This document shows positions 7,336-17,276 of a stretch of 64,000 nucleotides of DNA, piece by piece (the first letter of the stretch is position 1; each line of letters starts with the position of its first letter). The translations under genes were made by a program, and so were the position numbers. The DNA comes from Rhodohalobacter sulfatireducens (GTDB lineage: Bacteria > Bacteroidota > Rhodothermia > Balneolales > Balneolaceae), in NCBI RefSeq assembly GCF_022012475.1, contig NZ_JAKLWS010000008.1:1-64000 (forward strand), given 5' to 3'. The notes under the pieces were generated by a model. The model searched no databases. It was not told the origin of the DNA and was given only the letters and a program-made list of their open reading frames with translations.

Positions 7336-10143
7336 CTAACCCGTACTCTGCATTGCCGCTGCCACACCATTAATACTCAGGAATAGCGCATGCTTGAGAT
7401 CCCGCAACTCTTCATCATCTGCGTCCTCTAATGCATCTTTCCACCTGTTTAAGAGTTCCACTTGCACCAAGTTCAGAGGATATGTAAACACATTTCTGAA
7501 TTCGATGGAGTTCTGAATCACCTTCCTCATGTCCAGGATATTTTCCTGTCCGGTGATTTCCAGAACCATATCCCGCGTCTTTACAAAATCATCCATAATT
7601 GTCTTATGTAACCTCTGATCGGCATCACGGGTATACATTTCCGTCGTTAACACATGGGTTCTGGCAAGTTCTCTCTGTGCATTATCTACAATAGTACCGA
7701 AGAAACTCCACTCTTTGTACCATTTTTTCAGTGTTTCCATCACAGTGGGATCGTTCTCTAGCATTGGCCCAAGAGAAGCCCCCAATCCGTACCAGCCGGG
7801 AACATTATATCGAACCTGTGTCCAGCCAAATACCCATGGGATCGCCCGAAGATTTTCGAATTGTAATCCCTGGTCACCACCACGCGAAACCGGTCGTGAT
7901 GCAATTGGCAGATTCCCAATATGTTCAACCGGTGTTATTCCTTTGAACCACTCCCAAAATTCCGGGTCGTCTATCAGGTCGCGATAGGCCTTCATGGAAC
8001 CTTCCGAAATTTTGTCCATGATAACTTCTGTTTCATCACCTGTTTTAATCTCTTTCTGACCCTCACCCCCGGTTACACGAGCCACCGCGTTCACAACCTG
8101 TTCGAGGTGGCGGCGGGTAATATCTGGCAGAGAATATCGGAAGGAGATGATCTCTCCCTGCTCTGTAAATCGAATTCGTCCGTTATTACTGACGGAGGGT
8201 AATGCCAAAATTGCTCTGTTTGATCGTCCACCACCCCGTCCTACAGTACCGCCACGCCCATGGAAAAGCCGGAAATCAACATTATGCTTCCTCAATACCC
8301 GGCCCAACTCCATCTGTCCTTTTTGAAGAGCCCAGTTGGCCATCCAGTATCCGCCGTCTTTGTTACTGTCTGAGTACCCGAGCATGATCTCCTGGAAGTT
8401 GTTTCTTGCTTCCACTTGTTGCTTGTAAAGGTCGTTTGTGAGAATCGTTTCCGTTAGCTCTGCACCCTTATCTAAATCTTCAATGGTCTCAAGCAGGGGT
8501 ACAATATCGATCTTGCTCTGCACGCTTCCATTTTCAATCCACCACAATCCGGCTTCCTTCGCCAGGATCGCAACTTCCAGCATGTCGCTCACTCCATGCG
8601 TCATACTGATGATGTAGCAGCCAAATGCATTTTCATCCAGCTCAAGAATCTGGTTGATCAGTTTAAATACATCTAAAATCTCAACTGTAGCCGGTTTCAG
8701 TCTTGCATGTTTCGGTGCCAACGGACGAGGGTTACGAAGCTCCTGCATCAGTGCTTCTACTTTCTCTTCCTCCTCCAATTTGGAATAGTTCTCATGCACA
8801 TTTGCTACTGAAAAAAGGTCCTTCACCGCGTTCTCGTGCACACCGCTATGTTGACGTATATCCAGTGCTGCAAGATGGAATCCGAACGTATTCGCACGAA
8901 TTCGCAGATCATTGAATTCACCAAATTTGGCGATATCCTCAAGACCACTGTCAATCAACGATTCTGCGATCAAATCCAGGTCTTCGATAAAATCACTGGT
9001 TTTATACGATTTCGAGGATTCCAATAGCTCTTGTTCAGTACCCTTCAAATCATTCAGCATGTTTCGAAGGCGATGCATGATGTGAGTAATCTTCCTTCGA
9101 TACGGTTCATTTCTATAGTGTCGTTTGAATTGAGTTGAAAGTGGTACCTCCCTTTCATCCTTTTTCAATGACTTCGCAAGCTTATCGGATACCGGTACAA
9201 AATTCTGCGATATGGAAAGATAACGCCGGATCTTTTCGAGCTCATCCAAGTAGAGCTTTAATGCACTTTTACGATGCTCAATAAGTGTTTTCCAGGTTAC
9301 ATCCCGCGTAACATTCGGGTTTCCATCACGATCACTGCCTATCCAAGAGCGATATTTGAGTACAATGGGCAGATCAGGCGTTTTGTTATACTGCTGGGCA
9401 AAAGCAGAACGAATATCATCATACAACCTGGGAACTGTATTCCAGATGGAATTTGTAAAGTAGAAGAGCCCGTTTTCCACTTCATCTTCAACCGTTAATC
9501 GTTCGGACCGTACTTCGTCAGTAGAGATCAAAAGAGCAATTTCGTTAATGATCTGTTTAAGCTGCGCATCCCGTTCGTGGGGCGTTAGTCTTGGATCATC
9601 CAGATCACCGATCATAGCGGTAATATTCTCCTGCTTATGTAAAACACTGCGGCGGCGGGCCTCTGTCGGATGCGCTGTTATCGTCGGCTGAATATCCATC
9701 TGTTCAAACAGCTCCAACGCATCTTCGTAACTAAATCCTTTCTTTTTGAAAAACTTCAGGGCATCGGCAATACTTTCGGGCCTTGGATGGTCTACATCAA
9801 TTTTCTTGGCTCGCTCACGGTTGATTCGAATGATCTCGTGTTGTTCCAGTGAGTTCACCAGGTGAAAAAAGATCGTTGTCAGACGCAATAAATCTCGGAT
9901 CTGATGAACGTCCATCTGACTGATTCGCTCTATGAGCTGTTCATTAAATTTCTCACCGGAATCCTTAAAGGCTTTAGCGGAGAGTTCAGGGAGCTCAGCA
10001 GATAGTTCTTGCAAGGTTTTATGATCCCGCTGCTCGAGATATTTTTCCAAAAAACCTGTCAGGGTAATCAGGTTGGCAGTTAAAGGATCGCTTATATTTG
10101 CTGATTCGGCGTAATGTCGTATGGTATCTTTCCAGGTCATCAT
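7336..10143 (-). CDS. ppc: Phosphoenolpyruvate carboxylase
   Basis: Converts PEP and bicarbonate to oxaloacetate, refilling the TCA cycle. The 935-residue length is typical. Catalytic signatures are TITAHPTEARRRS with the essential His near 158, GYSDSNKDGGYWMANW, and FHGRGGTVGRGGG, the mobile loop that closes the active site. The C terminus ends in the conserved small-residue tail (AMQSTG). No N-terminal phosphorylation serine of the plant type is present. A stem-loop covers the ribosome site and start codon (see 10142-10169). Confidence 0.97.
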   Translation of the reverse strand: MMTWKDTIRHYAESANISDPLTANLITLTGFLEKYLEQRDHKTLQELSAELPELSAKAFKDSGEKFNEQLIERISQMDVHQIRDLLRLTTIFFHLVNSLEQHEIIRINRERAKKIDVDHPRPESIADALKFFKKKGFSYEDALELFEQMDIQPTITAHPTEARRRSVLHKQENITAMIGDLDDPRLTPHERDAQLKQIINEIALLISTDEVRSERLTVEDEVENGLFYFTNSIWNTVPRLYDDIRSAFAQQYNKTPDLPIVLKYRSWIGSDRDGNPNVTRDVTWKTLIEHRKSALKLYLDELEKIRRYLSISQNFVPVSDKLAKSLKKDEREVPLSTQFKRHYRNEPYRRKITHIMHRLRNMLNDLKGTEQELLESSKSYKTSDFIEDLDLIAESLIDSGLEDIAKFGEFNDLRIRANTFGFHLAALDIRQHSGVHENAVKDLFSVANVHENYSKLEEEEKVEALMQELRNPRPLAPKHARLKPATVEILDVFKLINQILELDENAFGCYIISMTHGVSDMLEVAILAKEAGLWWIENGSVQSKIDIVPLLETIEDLDKGAELTETILTNDLYKQQVEARNNFQEIMLGYSDSNKDGGYWMANWALQKGQMELGRVLRKHNVDFRLFHGRGGTVGRGGGRSNRAILALPSVSNNGRIRFTEQGEIISFRYSLPDITRRHLEQVVNAVARVTGGEGQKEIKTGDETEVIMDKISEGSMKAYRDLIDDPEFWEWFKGITPVEHIGNLPIASRPVSRGGDQGLQFENLRAIPWVFGWTQVRYNVPGWYGLGASLGPMLENDPTVMETLKKWYKEWSFFGTIVDNAQRELARTHVLTTEMYTRDADQRLHKTIMDDFVKTRDMVLEITGQENILDMRKVIQNSIEFRNVFTYPLNLVQVELLNRWKDALEDADDEELRDLKHALFLSINGVAAAMQSTG

Positions 10144-10169
10144 AGCTCTTTTTTATTAATAAGAGCTAT
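10142..10169 (-). promoter_or_regulatory. Stem-loop over the ppc ribosome site and start codon
   Basis: In the transcript ATAGCTCTT pairs perfectly with AAGAGCTAT across a 10-base loop. The 3' arm contains the AAGAG ribosome site and the first two bases of the first ATG. It could mask translation initiation at ppc; as DNA it could equally be an operator. Confidence 0.5.
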
Positions 10170-10277
10170 AGATACCCATTATTGATCTTAAAATCATCAT
10201 CCTTTTAGAGATTTCAGAGTACGGAAGCGCTTTTAATAGAAGATTTCAGTGTGACATCAAATATACTTACAATATCT

Positions 10278-11171
10278 CTATTTGTTAGATTCTAAATGAC
10301 GGCCTTCCTGACTGAAATCAAGAATTTTTTGAGACAGCCACTCCCGGAACTCAGCTGTAGTTGGAGGCGAGTGTTTAGTATTCATCATCAACTCTGTCTG
10401 AATATCTCTGTTGTTCGATTTTATTTTGTTAATCATTGGCTTTCCGGGAAATGATACATCATCTTCTGCTGCAAAAACAATTGTGGGAACACTCCATTCA
10501 GCAAGTTTTTTTTCAGAAATAAGGGGTGGAATTCGAAAGTCCGGTTTAAATAGCATGAACGATTTTCCAATGTAAGTCCCCCAGTCATCATCCCAGGTTG
10601 ACATCAATGGTTCCACAAATTTTTTGAGACGATCTTCTGTGGGATTTAACCGATAAAGAATTGCTGGGAGCATCATCTTTCTCACACCCTCCCATATTGA
10701 GCCTTTCACAATTCCAGCCGGTACAATCAAGAATAAACTCTTCACCTTTTCGGAATGGACATCTGCAAATTGCAGAGCAGCATATCCGCCTAAACTTATT
10801 CCCAGCAGATCAATTTTTTCCAATTTCAATTCATCCAATATCTCAAGCAACCAGTTTGCAAATGAATCGTCTTTATAAGAAAATCGAGTCTCCATACCTC
10901 GTACAGATTGACCCGGCAGATCCGGCGCAATGATGTGATACTTCGCCAGGAGTAACTGTAATTCAGATGCCAAATGTGCCGAACTTGTCAACATGGAGTG
11001 CAGGCATAATAGAGGTGGCTTCGCCTGATCACCTACTTTTAGGATATGATTTTCACCATGGGTTGTTTGAACCGTCACGGATTCTGTTGGAGCCACTATC
11101 TTATTCCGGAATAGCTGGTACCACTCTTCAAGTTCTTTCCTGGCCTCATCACTTTGAAAAATTTTCCCCAT
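10278..11171 (-). CDS. Alpha/beta hydrolase
   Basis: A cytoplasmic alpha/beta-hydrolase-fold protein of 297 residues. The oxyanion region is LLCLHSMLTSS, the nucleophile elbow GISLGGYAA puts the catalytic Ser near 126, the acid is probably in FAAEDDVSFPG, and the His is in NTKHSPPTTAEF. APDLPGQS is also typical. The family hydrolyses esters, lactones or C-C bonds, and no substrate can be inferred here. It lies 134 bases upstream of ppc on the same strand and is divergent from the oxidoreductase at 11407. Confidence 0.85.
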   Translation of the reverse strand: MGKIFQSDEARKELEEWYQLFRNKIVAPTESVTVQTTHGENHILKVGDQAKPPLLCLHSMLTSSAHLASELQLLLAKYHIIAPDLPGQSVRGMETRFSYKDDSFANWLLEILDELKLEKIDLLGISLGGYAALQFADVHSEKVKSLFLIVPAGIVKGSIWEGVRKMMLPAILYRLNPTEDRLKKFVEPLMSTWDDDWGTYIGKSFMLFKPDFRIPPLISEKKLAEWSVPTIVFAAEDDVSFPGKPMINKIKSNNRDIQTELMMNTKHSPPTTAEFREWLSQKILDFSQEGRHLESNK

Positions 11172-11406
11172 TTTATCTCCTATTGTAAGTATATGATTCA
11201 GTTCACTTCAAATTTCTCTCAAATTTGTTGAATAATATCTGGTCTGATTATTACAGTATTTTTACAAAAATGATACAAATCAAAAATTAATTTGAATTTT
11301 TTAGATAAATACATAACAATTTTTGATTGATTATATACCGGCAATTTTTTTCTGTTGAGTATTTTCAGTTACTTACCTGAACATTTAAACTAACTTCATA
11401 GATATC

Positions 11407-12501
11407 ATGGCTGACAAAATTTCAAGAAAAATATTTTTAAAAAGAACAGGGGCTTTGGCTGCTGTTTCGGCAATTGGATTTCCCTCAATTCTACTGTCGC
11501 AATCAAAAGAGAAACTGGGCGTAGCGTTAGTTGGATTGGGAAGTTATAGTACCGGCCGCCTGGCACCCGGGCTGCAAATGACGGATCACTGCGAACTACG
11601 CGGGATAGTAACCGGATCACCCGAGAAGATCCCCGAGTGGCAGGAACAGTACAACATCCCCGACAGCAATGTGTACAACTATGAGAATATGCACGAGATA
11701 GCCAATAACGACGATATCGATATCGTCTACATTGTTTTACCAACCGGACTTCATGCCAAATATTCCATTATTGGTGCTGAGGCCGGAAAACATGTCTGGT
11801 GCGAAAAGCCAATGGCTATGAATGTTGAAGAGTGCCAAAATATTATTGATGCTGTAAACAGAAACAATGTGAGTCTTGCGATTGGATACCGGTTGCATCA
11901 CGAACCAAATACACAGCAAATTATGCAGTTTGCAAGAGAGCAAACCTATGGAGCGGTTACTGAAGTTCGTACTGCCGCCGGGTATGACGGGTATCACGAA
12001 GACGGTAACTGGAGAAAGAATGCGGAACTTGGTGGAGGTGCTTTGTATGATATGGGCGTTTACCCAATTAATGCCATTCGGTATGCAACTCAGATGGAAC
12101 CGATCGCAGTAAACGGTCGCCAAAGTACCGTTCGGAAGGAGGTCTATCCCGAAGTAGATGAGATCACTGACTTTCAGTTGGAATTTTCGAACGGCATGGT
12201 CTGCACGGGAGAAACCAGTTTTGGTAAGTCGATGAACTACCTGAATGTGAATACAGACAATGGCTGGTATTACCTGAAACCGATGTCCAACTACAGTGGC
12301 GTTCAGGGAATGACGAGTGACGGCACTGCATTACCAGCGGATCCCGGTCACCAACAAGCCCGCCAGATGGATGGTGAAGCACTGGCGATCAAAGAGGGCC
12401 GGCCACCGATTGTGCCCGGCAGCCAGGGATTGAACGACATTCGAATTGTAAATGCCATTATGGAGAGTTCAAGGAATGGACGATCGAGGGTTGTGCTTTA
12501 A
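11407..12501 (+). CDS. Gfo/Idh/MocA-family oxidoreductase, Tat-type leader
   Basis: An NAD(P)-dependent sugar or cyclitol dehydrogenase-like protein of 364 residues. The leader SRKIFLKRTGALAAVSAIG resembles a Tat signal with RK, so export to the periplasm is likely. A Rossmann glycine stretch (GVALVGLGSYSTG), the catalytic-region motif WCEKPMAMN and GGGALYDMGVYPIN are family hallmarks. Exported Gfo/Idh proteins are frequent in carbohydrate degraders; the substrate is unknown. Confidence 0.9.
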   Translation: MADKISRKIFLKRTGALAAVSAIGFPSILLSQSKEKLGVALVGLGSYSTGRLAPGLQMTDHCELRGIVTGSPEKIPEWQEQYNIPDSNVYNYENMHEIANNDDIDIVYIVLPTGLHAKYSIIGAEAGKHVWCEKPMAMNVEECQNIIDAVNRNNVSLAIGYRLHHEPNTQQIMQFAREQTYGAVTEVRTAAGYDGYHEDGNWRKNAELGGGALYDMGVYPINAIRYATQMEPIAVNGRQSTVRKEVYPEVDEITDFQLEFSNGMVCTGETSFGKSMNYLNVNTDNGWYYLKPMSNYSGVQGMTSDGTALPADPGHQQARQMDGEALAIKEGRPPIVPGSQGLNDIRIVNAIMESSRNGRSRVVL

Positions 12502-12524
12502 AATCTCTCCTTCGTGCTCGAGTC

Positions 12525-12582
12525 ATCCCCCGAGCTCACACGACATTCGTCGTGCTCACATTCCCCCTTCAAAGGGGGATTT
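12525..12582. repeat. Dispersed intergenic hairpin element, copy 1
   Basis: This block holds ATCCCCCGAG, a hairpin CACGAC-ATTC-GTCGTG and a second hairpin CCCCCTT-CA-AAGGGGG. A related block occurs inverted at 55549-55630. Lying between convergent genes, the second hairpin may also end transcription. Confidence 0.6.
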
Positions 12583-12586
12583 CTCG

Positions 12587-14025
12587 TCAAACATCTTCTA
12601 AATCTTTCAATGAAACCGGGTTCAGATAGAGCGACAGATACTTTCGTTTCCACCAATTCCCGGTTTCACGCTTCTCTTTAATGCTGGTGAATTCATACCG
12701 AAAGAGCCGAACCCGAATATATCTAGGCGGTTCTTCCTCAAACGGATTGCTTTTGATGAGTTTCAAAGTTGGTTTATCATCCTGCAGAAATCGCTTGATT
12801 AGTTTTACAAGCCACGGTGCATTTCGAATACCACGCATAGCTGCAAACCACATCTGCCAGTCGAGTCGGCAGTGATATGGAGCAATCTGTGGAGGCATTC
12901 TCGATGGATCAGTCGGTTTGCCTTTAAATTCGTAGGCGTCCCATTCTGTCTCATGGGTGATTTCCTCATCGGTCGTCCCCTCAATCACTATCTCGTTTCT
13001 TTGTCTTGTAACTGATCCAAAAGCACCATATGTGTTTACGAGATGAATGGGATTGAAACTGAAATTCATCTTTTGGGACGGCGAAATCATATTCATGACC
13101 GGCCCTCTGCTCATCCAGATGACAGCCACTGCAAGTGCAACTATCAATATCCAAAACCAGAGAGGAGATGCCGTGGTGGCAGGTATAGAAATTGAAAGTA
13201 TTGATTGCATGAATCCATCACTTAAACCGCTTGTAGCCAAAATTACTGTCATCCAGTTGAGCCAGGAGTAGTTCCCGCTAATAATCAGGTAGATTTGCGA
13301 ACCCATAATCAAGAGTGCAGCAATGGAAGCAAATGGCTGCGGAAAAAATAGAAACCAAACGGCCACCAGTTGTACAAAGTGGTTCCCCAATGTTTCAAAT
13401 TTATGATATCCCTGTGGCAGATTATGGAATAGCCAGCTTAGTGGGTTGGGCATCGGTTGTGTTTCGTGGTGATGATTCATGCACGTGAGTTCGCGCCAGC
13501 AGGAGTCTCCCCGCATTTTAATCAAACCGGCTCCAAACTCCACGCGAAAGACAAGCCATCGCAAGATGAATATTACAATAATAGACGCTTCATACTGCAA
13601 TGGACCCAAAAAGATCACGTAAAACCCGGCTTCCAACAGTAGCGACTCCCAGCCATATCCCCAAAATATTTGTCCTACATTTACAATCGATTGATAGAGT
13701 CCCCACAACAACAGCCAGATCAGCATCGAAACCCAGATCGGGCCCATATCAGAAAATCCAAAAACGGCCAGAAGTGACAGAATAACGCCGCTCCAGGCGA
13801 TGATTGTGAAAACGAATCTGAGTATTTCCAGTAAAAGATACTGGGTGATTTTTTAAAAGGTATCCTGTTTATAAATCGTCGAACCGGGTATAAACCGTTC
13901 TCACCCACAAGAGGTTTAAACTGGTTCAGAGCAACTAAAAAAGCTATCAGGTAAGATAGCCCTACCCCTCTTTGGATGATAAACCGGGTAAGCGAGTAAC
14001 TGTCATTATAAAGACCTTCCAGCAT
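12587..14025 (-). pseudogene. Lipase maturation factor family protein, one-base frameshift
   Basis: Two overlapping frames encode one polytopic membrane protein of the LMF family. The N-terminal part (14025 down to about 13813) carries LTRFIIQRGVGLSYLIAFL. The C-terminal part (about 13812 to 12587) carries the hallmark DSCWRELTCMNHHHETQPMP and NPLSWLFHNLP. Reading the second frame upstream of its first ATG gives FTIIAWSGVILSLLAVFGF, which continues the YWKYSDSF of the first frame. One missing base in the A4 run at 13809-13812 (T4 on the coding strand) explains the break. In animals LMF1 folds lipases; the bacterial role is unknown. It could be a true lesion or a sequencing error. Confidence 0.85.
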
Positions 14026-14086
14026 ATTGTTAGATCATTAATTGTAGCTCTTAATAATCTATAAATAAAACAGGAAGCTGAAAGAA

Positions 14087-14830
14087 TTAGTTTAAATCAG
14101 CGCGTTTAGGATCCCCACTACTGTTAGGTTCTTGTTTGCTCTTCCTGGCTCCTTCCTGAAGTGATGATGCCAAAAGCCCGGCAGGAATAGATACAATACT
14201 CAGGCCAACCATCAGAATCACAAATGTAAATATTCGCCCTCCCAACGTAATCGGGTAGACATCTCCGTAACCAACGGTTGTAAGCGTAGCCACCGCCCAC
14301 CATAAACTGTGAAAAACAGATTTGAAAGATTCGGGCTGAGCAGCATTCTCGAAATAGTAAATACCAACTGCGGCAATATAAATCACGAAAAAAGTAGCTA
14401 TCGAAAAGATTGTCAGTTCCTCTTTAATACTGACAAATGCTTCCTTAAATGTTTTGATAGCTGCATTGTATCGAACAATTTTAAATATTCTGAAAAGCCT
14501 GAACAGGCGTAAAACCCTGATGGATCGTAAATCGATGGCTGTACTTAAATAAAACGGGAGGATTGCGAGCAGGTCGATAATTCCGTAAAAACTGAGAATA
14601 TAATCCAGTTTCTTTTCTGCTGCATAAATTCTGAGGATATATTCAAGGGAAAAAATAACAACGGTAACGATCTCCAGGATTGAAAGAATCAATAGTGCCC
14701 TTTCGCCCAGATCCGGAATGGTTGAGATAGAGAACGTAATCAGTGATAAAATGATGAGTGCCTGGATGGTGATATCGAATACGCGGCCGGCTCCGCTCGA
14801 GGTTTCCTTTACCAGTTTTTTAAGATTCAT
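14087..14830 (-). CDS. Voltage-gated potassium channel (Kv-like, six-helix)
   Basis: A six-helix inner-membrane cation channel of 247 residues. The selectivity filter TLTTVGYGDVYP sits between S5 and S6, and S4 is an arginine ladder, RSIRVLRLFRLFRIFK (about residues 102-117), so it should sense voltage. The pore-helix segment HSLWWAVATLTTVGYGD is typical. The C-terminal tail is short, polar and has no RCK domain. It is on the same strand as the broken LMF gene but separated by 61 bases. Confidence 0.92.
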   Translation of the reverse strand: MNLKKLVKETSSGAGRVFDITIQALIILSLITFSISTIPDLGERALLILSILEIVTVVIFSLEYILRIYAAEKKLDYILSFYGIIDLLAILPFYLSTAIDLRSIRVLRLFRLFRIFKIVRYNAAIKTFKEAFVSIKEELTIFSIATFFVIYIAAVGIYYFENAAQPESFKSVFHSLWWAVATLTTVGYGDVYPITLGGRIFTFVILMVGLSIVSIPAGLLASSLQEGARKSKQEPNSSGDPKRADLN

Positions 14831-14912
14831 CAGTCGAATAAATTTATTCAGGTTTGAGTGCGATTATACCTGAAAACTGATTTCCGAACAAATCTGAAAG
14901 ATTGTTGATTTT

Positions 14913-15314
14913 TTATTTCATGAACTCAAGGTAATCACCGGAGGCGATCTCCTCCTTATCTGTTACCTGCTGGGTGTATAAATAGATCCATGCCTCTACT
15001 GAAGTGCTATTTGACAAGATCACGGATTTCTTCATGCGGACAAATGCATGTGGTTTGGGATCGGATCGTGAGCACCCTTCATACCGGTCTAACTTTGAAA
15101 AAACCTCGGCTCTGTCAATAATTTTGTAAACTTCTCCGATTACACAGTCACCCGGATCATCTGAAGGCACAACCCCGGGATACCAGTCAATCTTATACAG
15201 TTTTCCCCGGAATATAGCCTCCCCAACATATTCGGCATGATTGTCTAAAACCTCGCTTGCAGGAGATGAGAAATCTTTTCGAAGTGAACCATATACAAAG
15301 ATTAAATCAAACAT
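14913..15314 (-). CDS. Gamma-glutamylcyclotransferase-like (AIG2/GGCT) protein
   Basis: A small cytoplasmic GGCT-fold protein of 133 residues. The substrate-binding loop LIFVYGSLRKDF (about 4-15) and the segment VFSKLDRYEG with the likely catalytic Glu are present. The family releases 5-oxoproline from gamma-glutamyl compounds. Bacterial members of this length have varied or unknown substrates. Confidence 0.85.
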   Translation of the reverse strand: MFDLIFVYGSLRKDFSSPASEVLDNHAEYVGEAIFRGKLYKIDWYPGVVPSDDPGDCVIGEVYKIIDRAEVFSKLDRYEGCSRSDPKPHAFVRMKKSVILSNSTSVEAWIYLYTQQVTDKEEIASGDYLEFMK

Positions 15315-15379
15315 TTTCTGATAGCTGGTTTATAATTGCAAAAACTTAAATTTAAAAACCTGAAAATGCCGATCCTATT

Positions 15380-16573
15380 TTAATCTGTATGCATCCCTGC
15401 AAAATTACTGAGTAAGTCATCCAGGTAAACTCCCTCTTGAAATACCCGGGATTTCCAGCCATCTTGAACTTGATCCAGTAACATAGCCTGCAACATACCG
15501 GTGTGATAAAACCTGCTTTCTCCTTCTCTGGCAACTGCCCTTTTTGTTTCTGCAACCTGGTTCTCGAAATAACTTTCAAAAGATTGGTAGCTGTTGAAAT
15601 CTGAATCAATATCTTGGAGCTTGGGTTCCGGTGTATAGTTGGTTGTCTCCGCTGCTATCAAACCCATTTTTAATTCCGCATATTTTGCCATTCCTTCCAG
15701 CCATTCCCGCTCTTTTTCATACCTGACCTCTTCTGCAGAAAGGTCAGCATTCATTCTGCGATTTTCTCTGACCTCCAGGAACCGGTTGATTAATTCACGA
15801 GTTTCAAGCTCCGATGATGACTGATAAGCTTTTATCAATAAATCTGCCTCTTGGGCCCATCCTTGTCGGTTTTGCTCGTTTTCCCAGGGGTACTGAGATT
15901 CAACGGAGTTGATGTACTCAGCACTTGAAAGACGATCCGGAACACGAATTCCTTGTAAGGCATGGAAAGACTCATGGACCAGACCCGCAACATAGTTTTC
16001 GGAATTCCCCATAATTAAGTTCCAAAATAATTTGTACGGAAAAACTGAACTCACTACTGCCGGCAGCTCCTCTTTAAAACCATGATAAAACGCAATTTCA
16101 GCATATTCGCGTGTCTGTAAGGTTGCAACCCACCTATCTCCAACCTTGACAGTAAAATTTTCAGGTGTGATCTCCGGGTCTCTGAGCCTTTGCCTGTAAT
16201 ATGAGTCGCTAAAAAAATCATCCGACTGAACCAATATCCATTCTTCTCCCCTCAGGATGTCAGCGGGCATTTTTCTCCAGCCGTCATCAGGATTCTTCAT
16301 ACCTACCAGGAAAGCATATTTCTCATTATAGACAATCACCGGCACATAATGATCACTCCAGTTGGGAAATATCTTATCTCCAAGGTTTGATTGTAAATGA
16401 AATGCCTCTAAAATGTAACTTTTTTGAGCTTCCGACAGATATTCGACCTCTTCTGATTCTTCCGGCAGGAACTGATTATAAATCGCTGAAATACAAAGGA
16501 TTAGGAGTACTGTGAAAAGCAACCATTTCAGTACTTTAAAAACTGTTGATAATATCTTTTTTAAAATCTCCAC
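15380..16573 (-). CDS. Putative membrane-anchored zinc metalloprotease (HExxH)
   Basis: 397 residues with one N-terminal membrane helix (about 15-33), the rest predicted outside the cytoplasm. It holds the zinc motif H200-ESF-H204 (VHESFHALQG) and, about 90 residues on, WLEGMAKYAELK with E293 as a probable third ligand, the arrangement of gluzincin peptidases. I do not recognise a named family. The catalytic Glu of HExxH is intact, so it may be an active protease. It lies 65 bases upstream of the GGCT-like gene on the same strand. Confidence 0.65.
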   Translation of the reverse strand: MEILKKILSTVFKVLKWLLFTVLLILCISAIYNQFLPEESEEVEYLSEAQKSYILEAFHLQSNLGDKIFPNWSDHYVPVIVYNEKYAFLVGMKNPDDGWRKMPADILRGEEWILVQSDDFFSDSYYRQRLRDPEITPENFTVKVGDRWVATLQTREYAEIAFYHGFKEELPAVVSSVFPYKLFWNLIMGNSENYVAGLVHESFHALQGIRVPDRLSSAEYINSVESQYPWENEQNRQGWAQEADLLIKAYQSSSELETRELINRFLEVRENRRMNADLSAEEVRYEKEREWLEGMAKYAELKMGLIAAETTNYTPEPKLQDIDSDFNSYQSFESYFENQVAETKRAVAREGESRFYHTGMLQAMLLDQVQDGWKSRVFQEGVYLDDLLSNFAGMHTD

Positions 16574-16690
16574 TCTCTTCTTTATCTATTTTAGATTAGC
16601 TTTTAAAGAACGACCATAAATGTATGATCGGGTATATTTTTGAATAGGGAATGAAGACGGGATTAGACAGAACAGTAGCGCTTCAATGCA

Positions 16691-17251
16691 CTAATTCTTT
16701 AAATCATGCAAAGTGAGTTCTATTCTATTTTCTATCTGCTTTTTATGATGGTTGAAATGGATATCAAAAAATTGCAGTGTCTGTTTCATATTCAGCATTC
16801 CCAGAATTGGATGCTTAAAGATTTGACCCTTTAGAGTATTTTCATCCAGTTTTCGGATGAGTTCCTTCATTTCACTCCTTACCCCCTGCCACTCCATTTT
16901 TAACTCTTTATAGTTCGGATTCTTACCTGTAGAGTCACTAATCTTGGGCGCTTTATACTTAAAGGGAAGAAAGAAGGCGAGTTTCAAAGTAAAAATTCGA
17001 AATCTCGATAAAAATCCTGATCGCTCAATGCTGTTGCCTGAACTTGTTTTTCTTTTAATGTAGACTAGGCTCAACTTCTCAGAAGTCATTAAATGGTCAA
17101 GAATCTGCAAAATAGTCCATTTATCAGGTGATCTTCTGAAGTGAAGTTTCTCTTGAGATAAATCATCCAATTCCGCAAAAAGTTTTTTTCGGTCAGATTC
17201 AATCCGATCCAAATGGTCTACCAGCTTATCTTTATGGATTGTTCCAGGCAT
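16691..17251 (-). CDS. DinB superfamily protein
   Basis: A four-helix DinB/YfiT-type protein of 186 residues. Metal-site histidines are expected in WTILQILDHLMTSE (about 46-59) and in FFDIHFNHHKKQIENR near the C terminus. Members of the superfamily include metal-dependent thiol transferases, but this subgroup is uncharacterised. It is the last gene of a minus-strand group with the DUF3565 and 59-residue genes and follows the DUF488 remnant by about 25 bases. Confidence 0.8.
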   Translation of the reverse strand: MPGTIHKDKLVDHLDRIESDRKKLFAELDDLSQEKLHFRRSPDKWTILQILDHLMTSEKLSLVYIKRKTSSGNSIERSGFLSRFRIFTLKLAFFLPFKYKAPKISDSTGKNPNYKELKMEWQGVRSEMKELIRKLDENTLKGQIFKHPILGMLNMKQTLQFFDIHFNHHKKQIENRIELTLHDLKN

Positions 17252-17276
17252 ACGCTTAAAATAATAGTTGAGGTGT

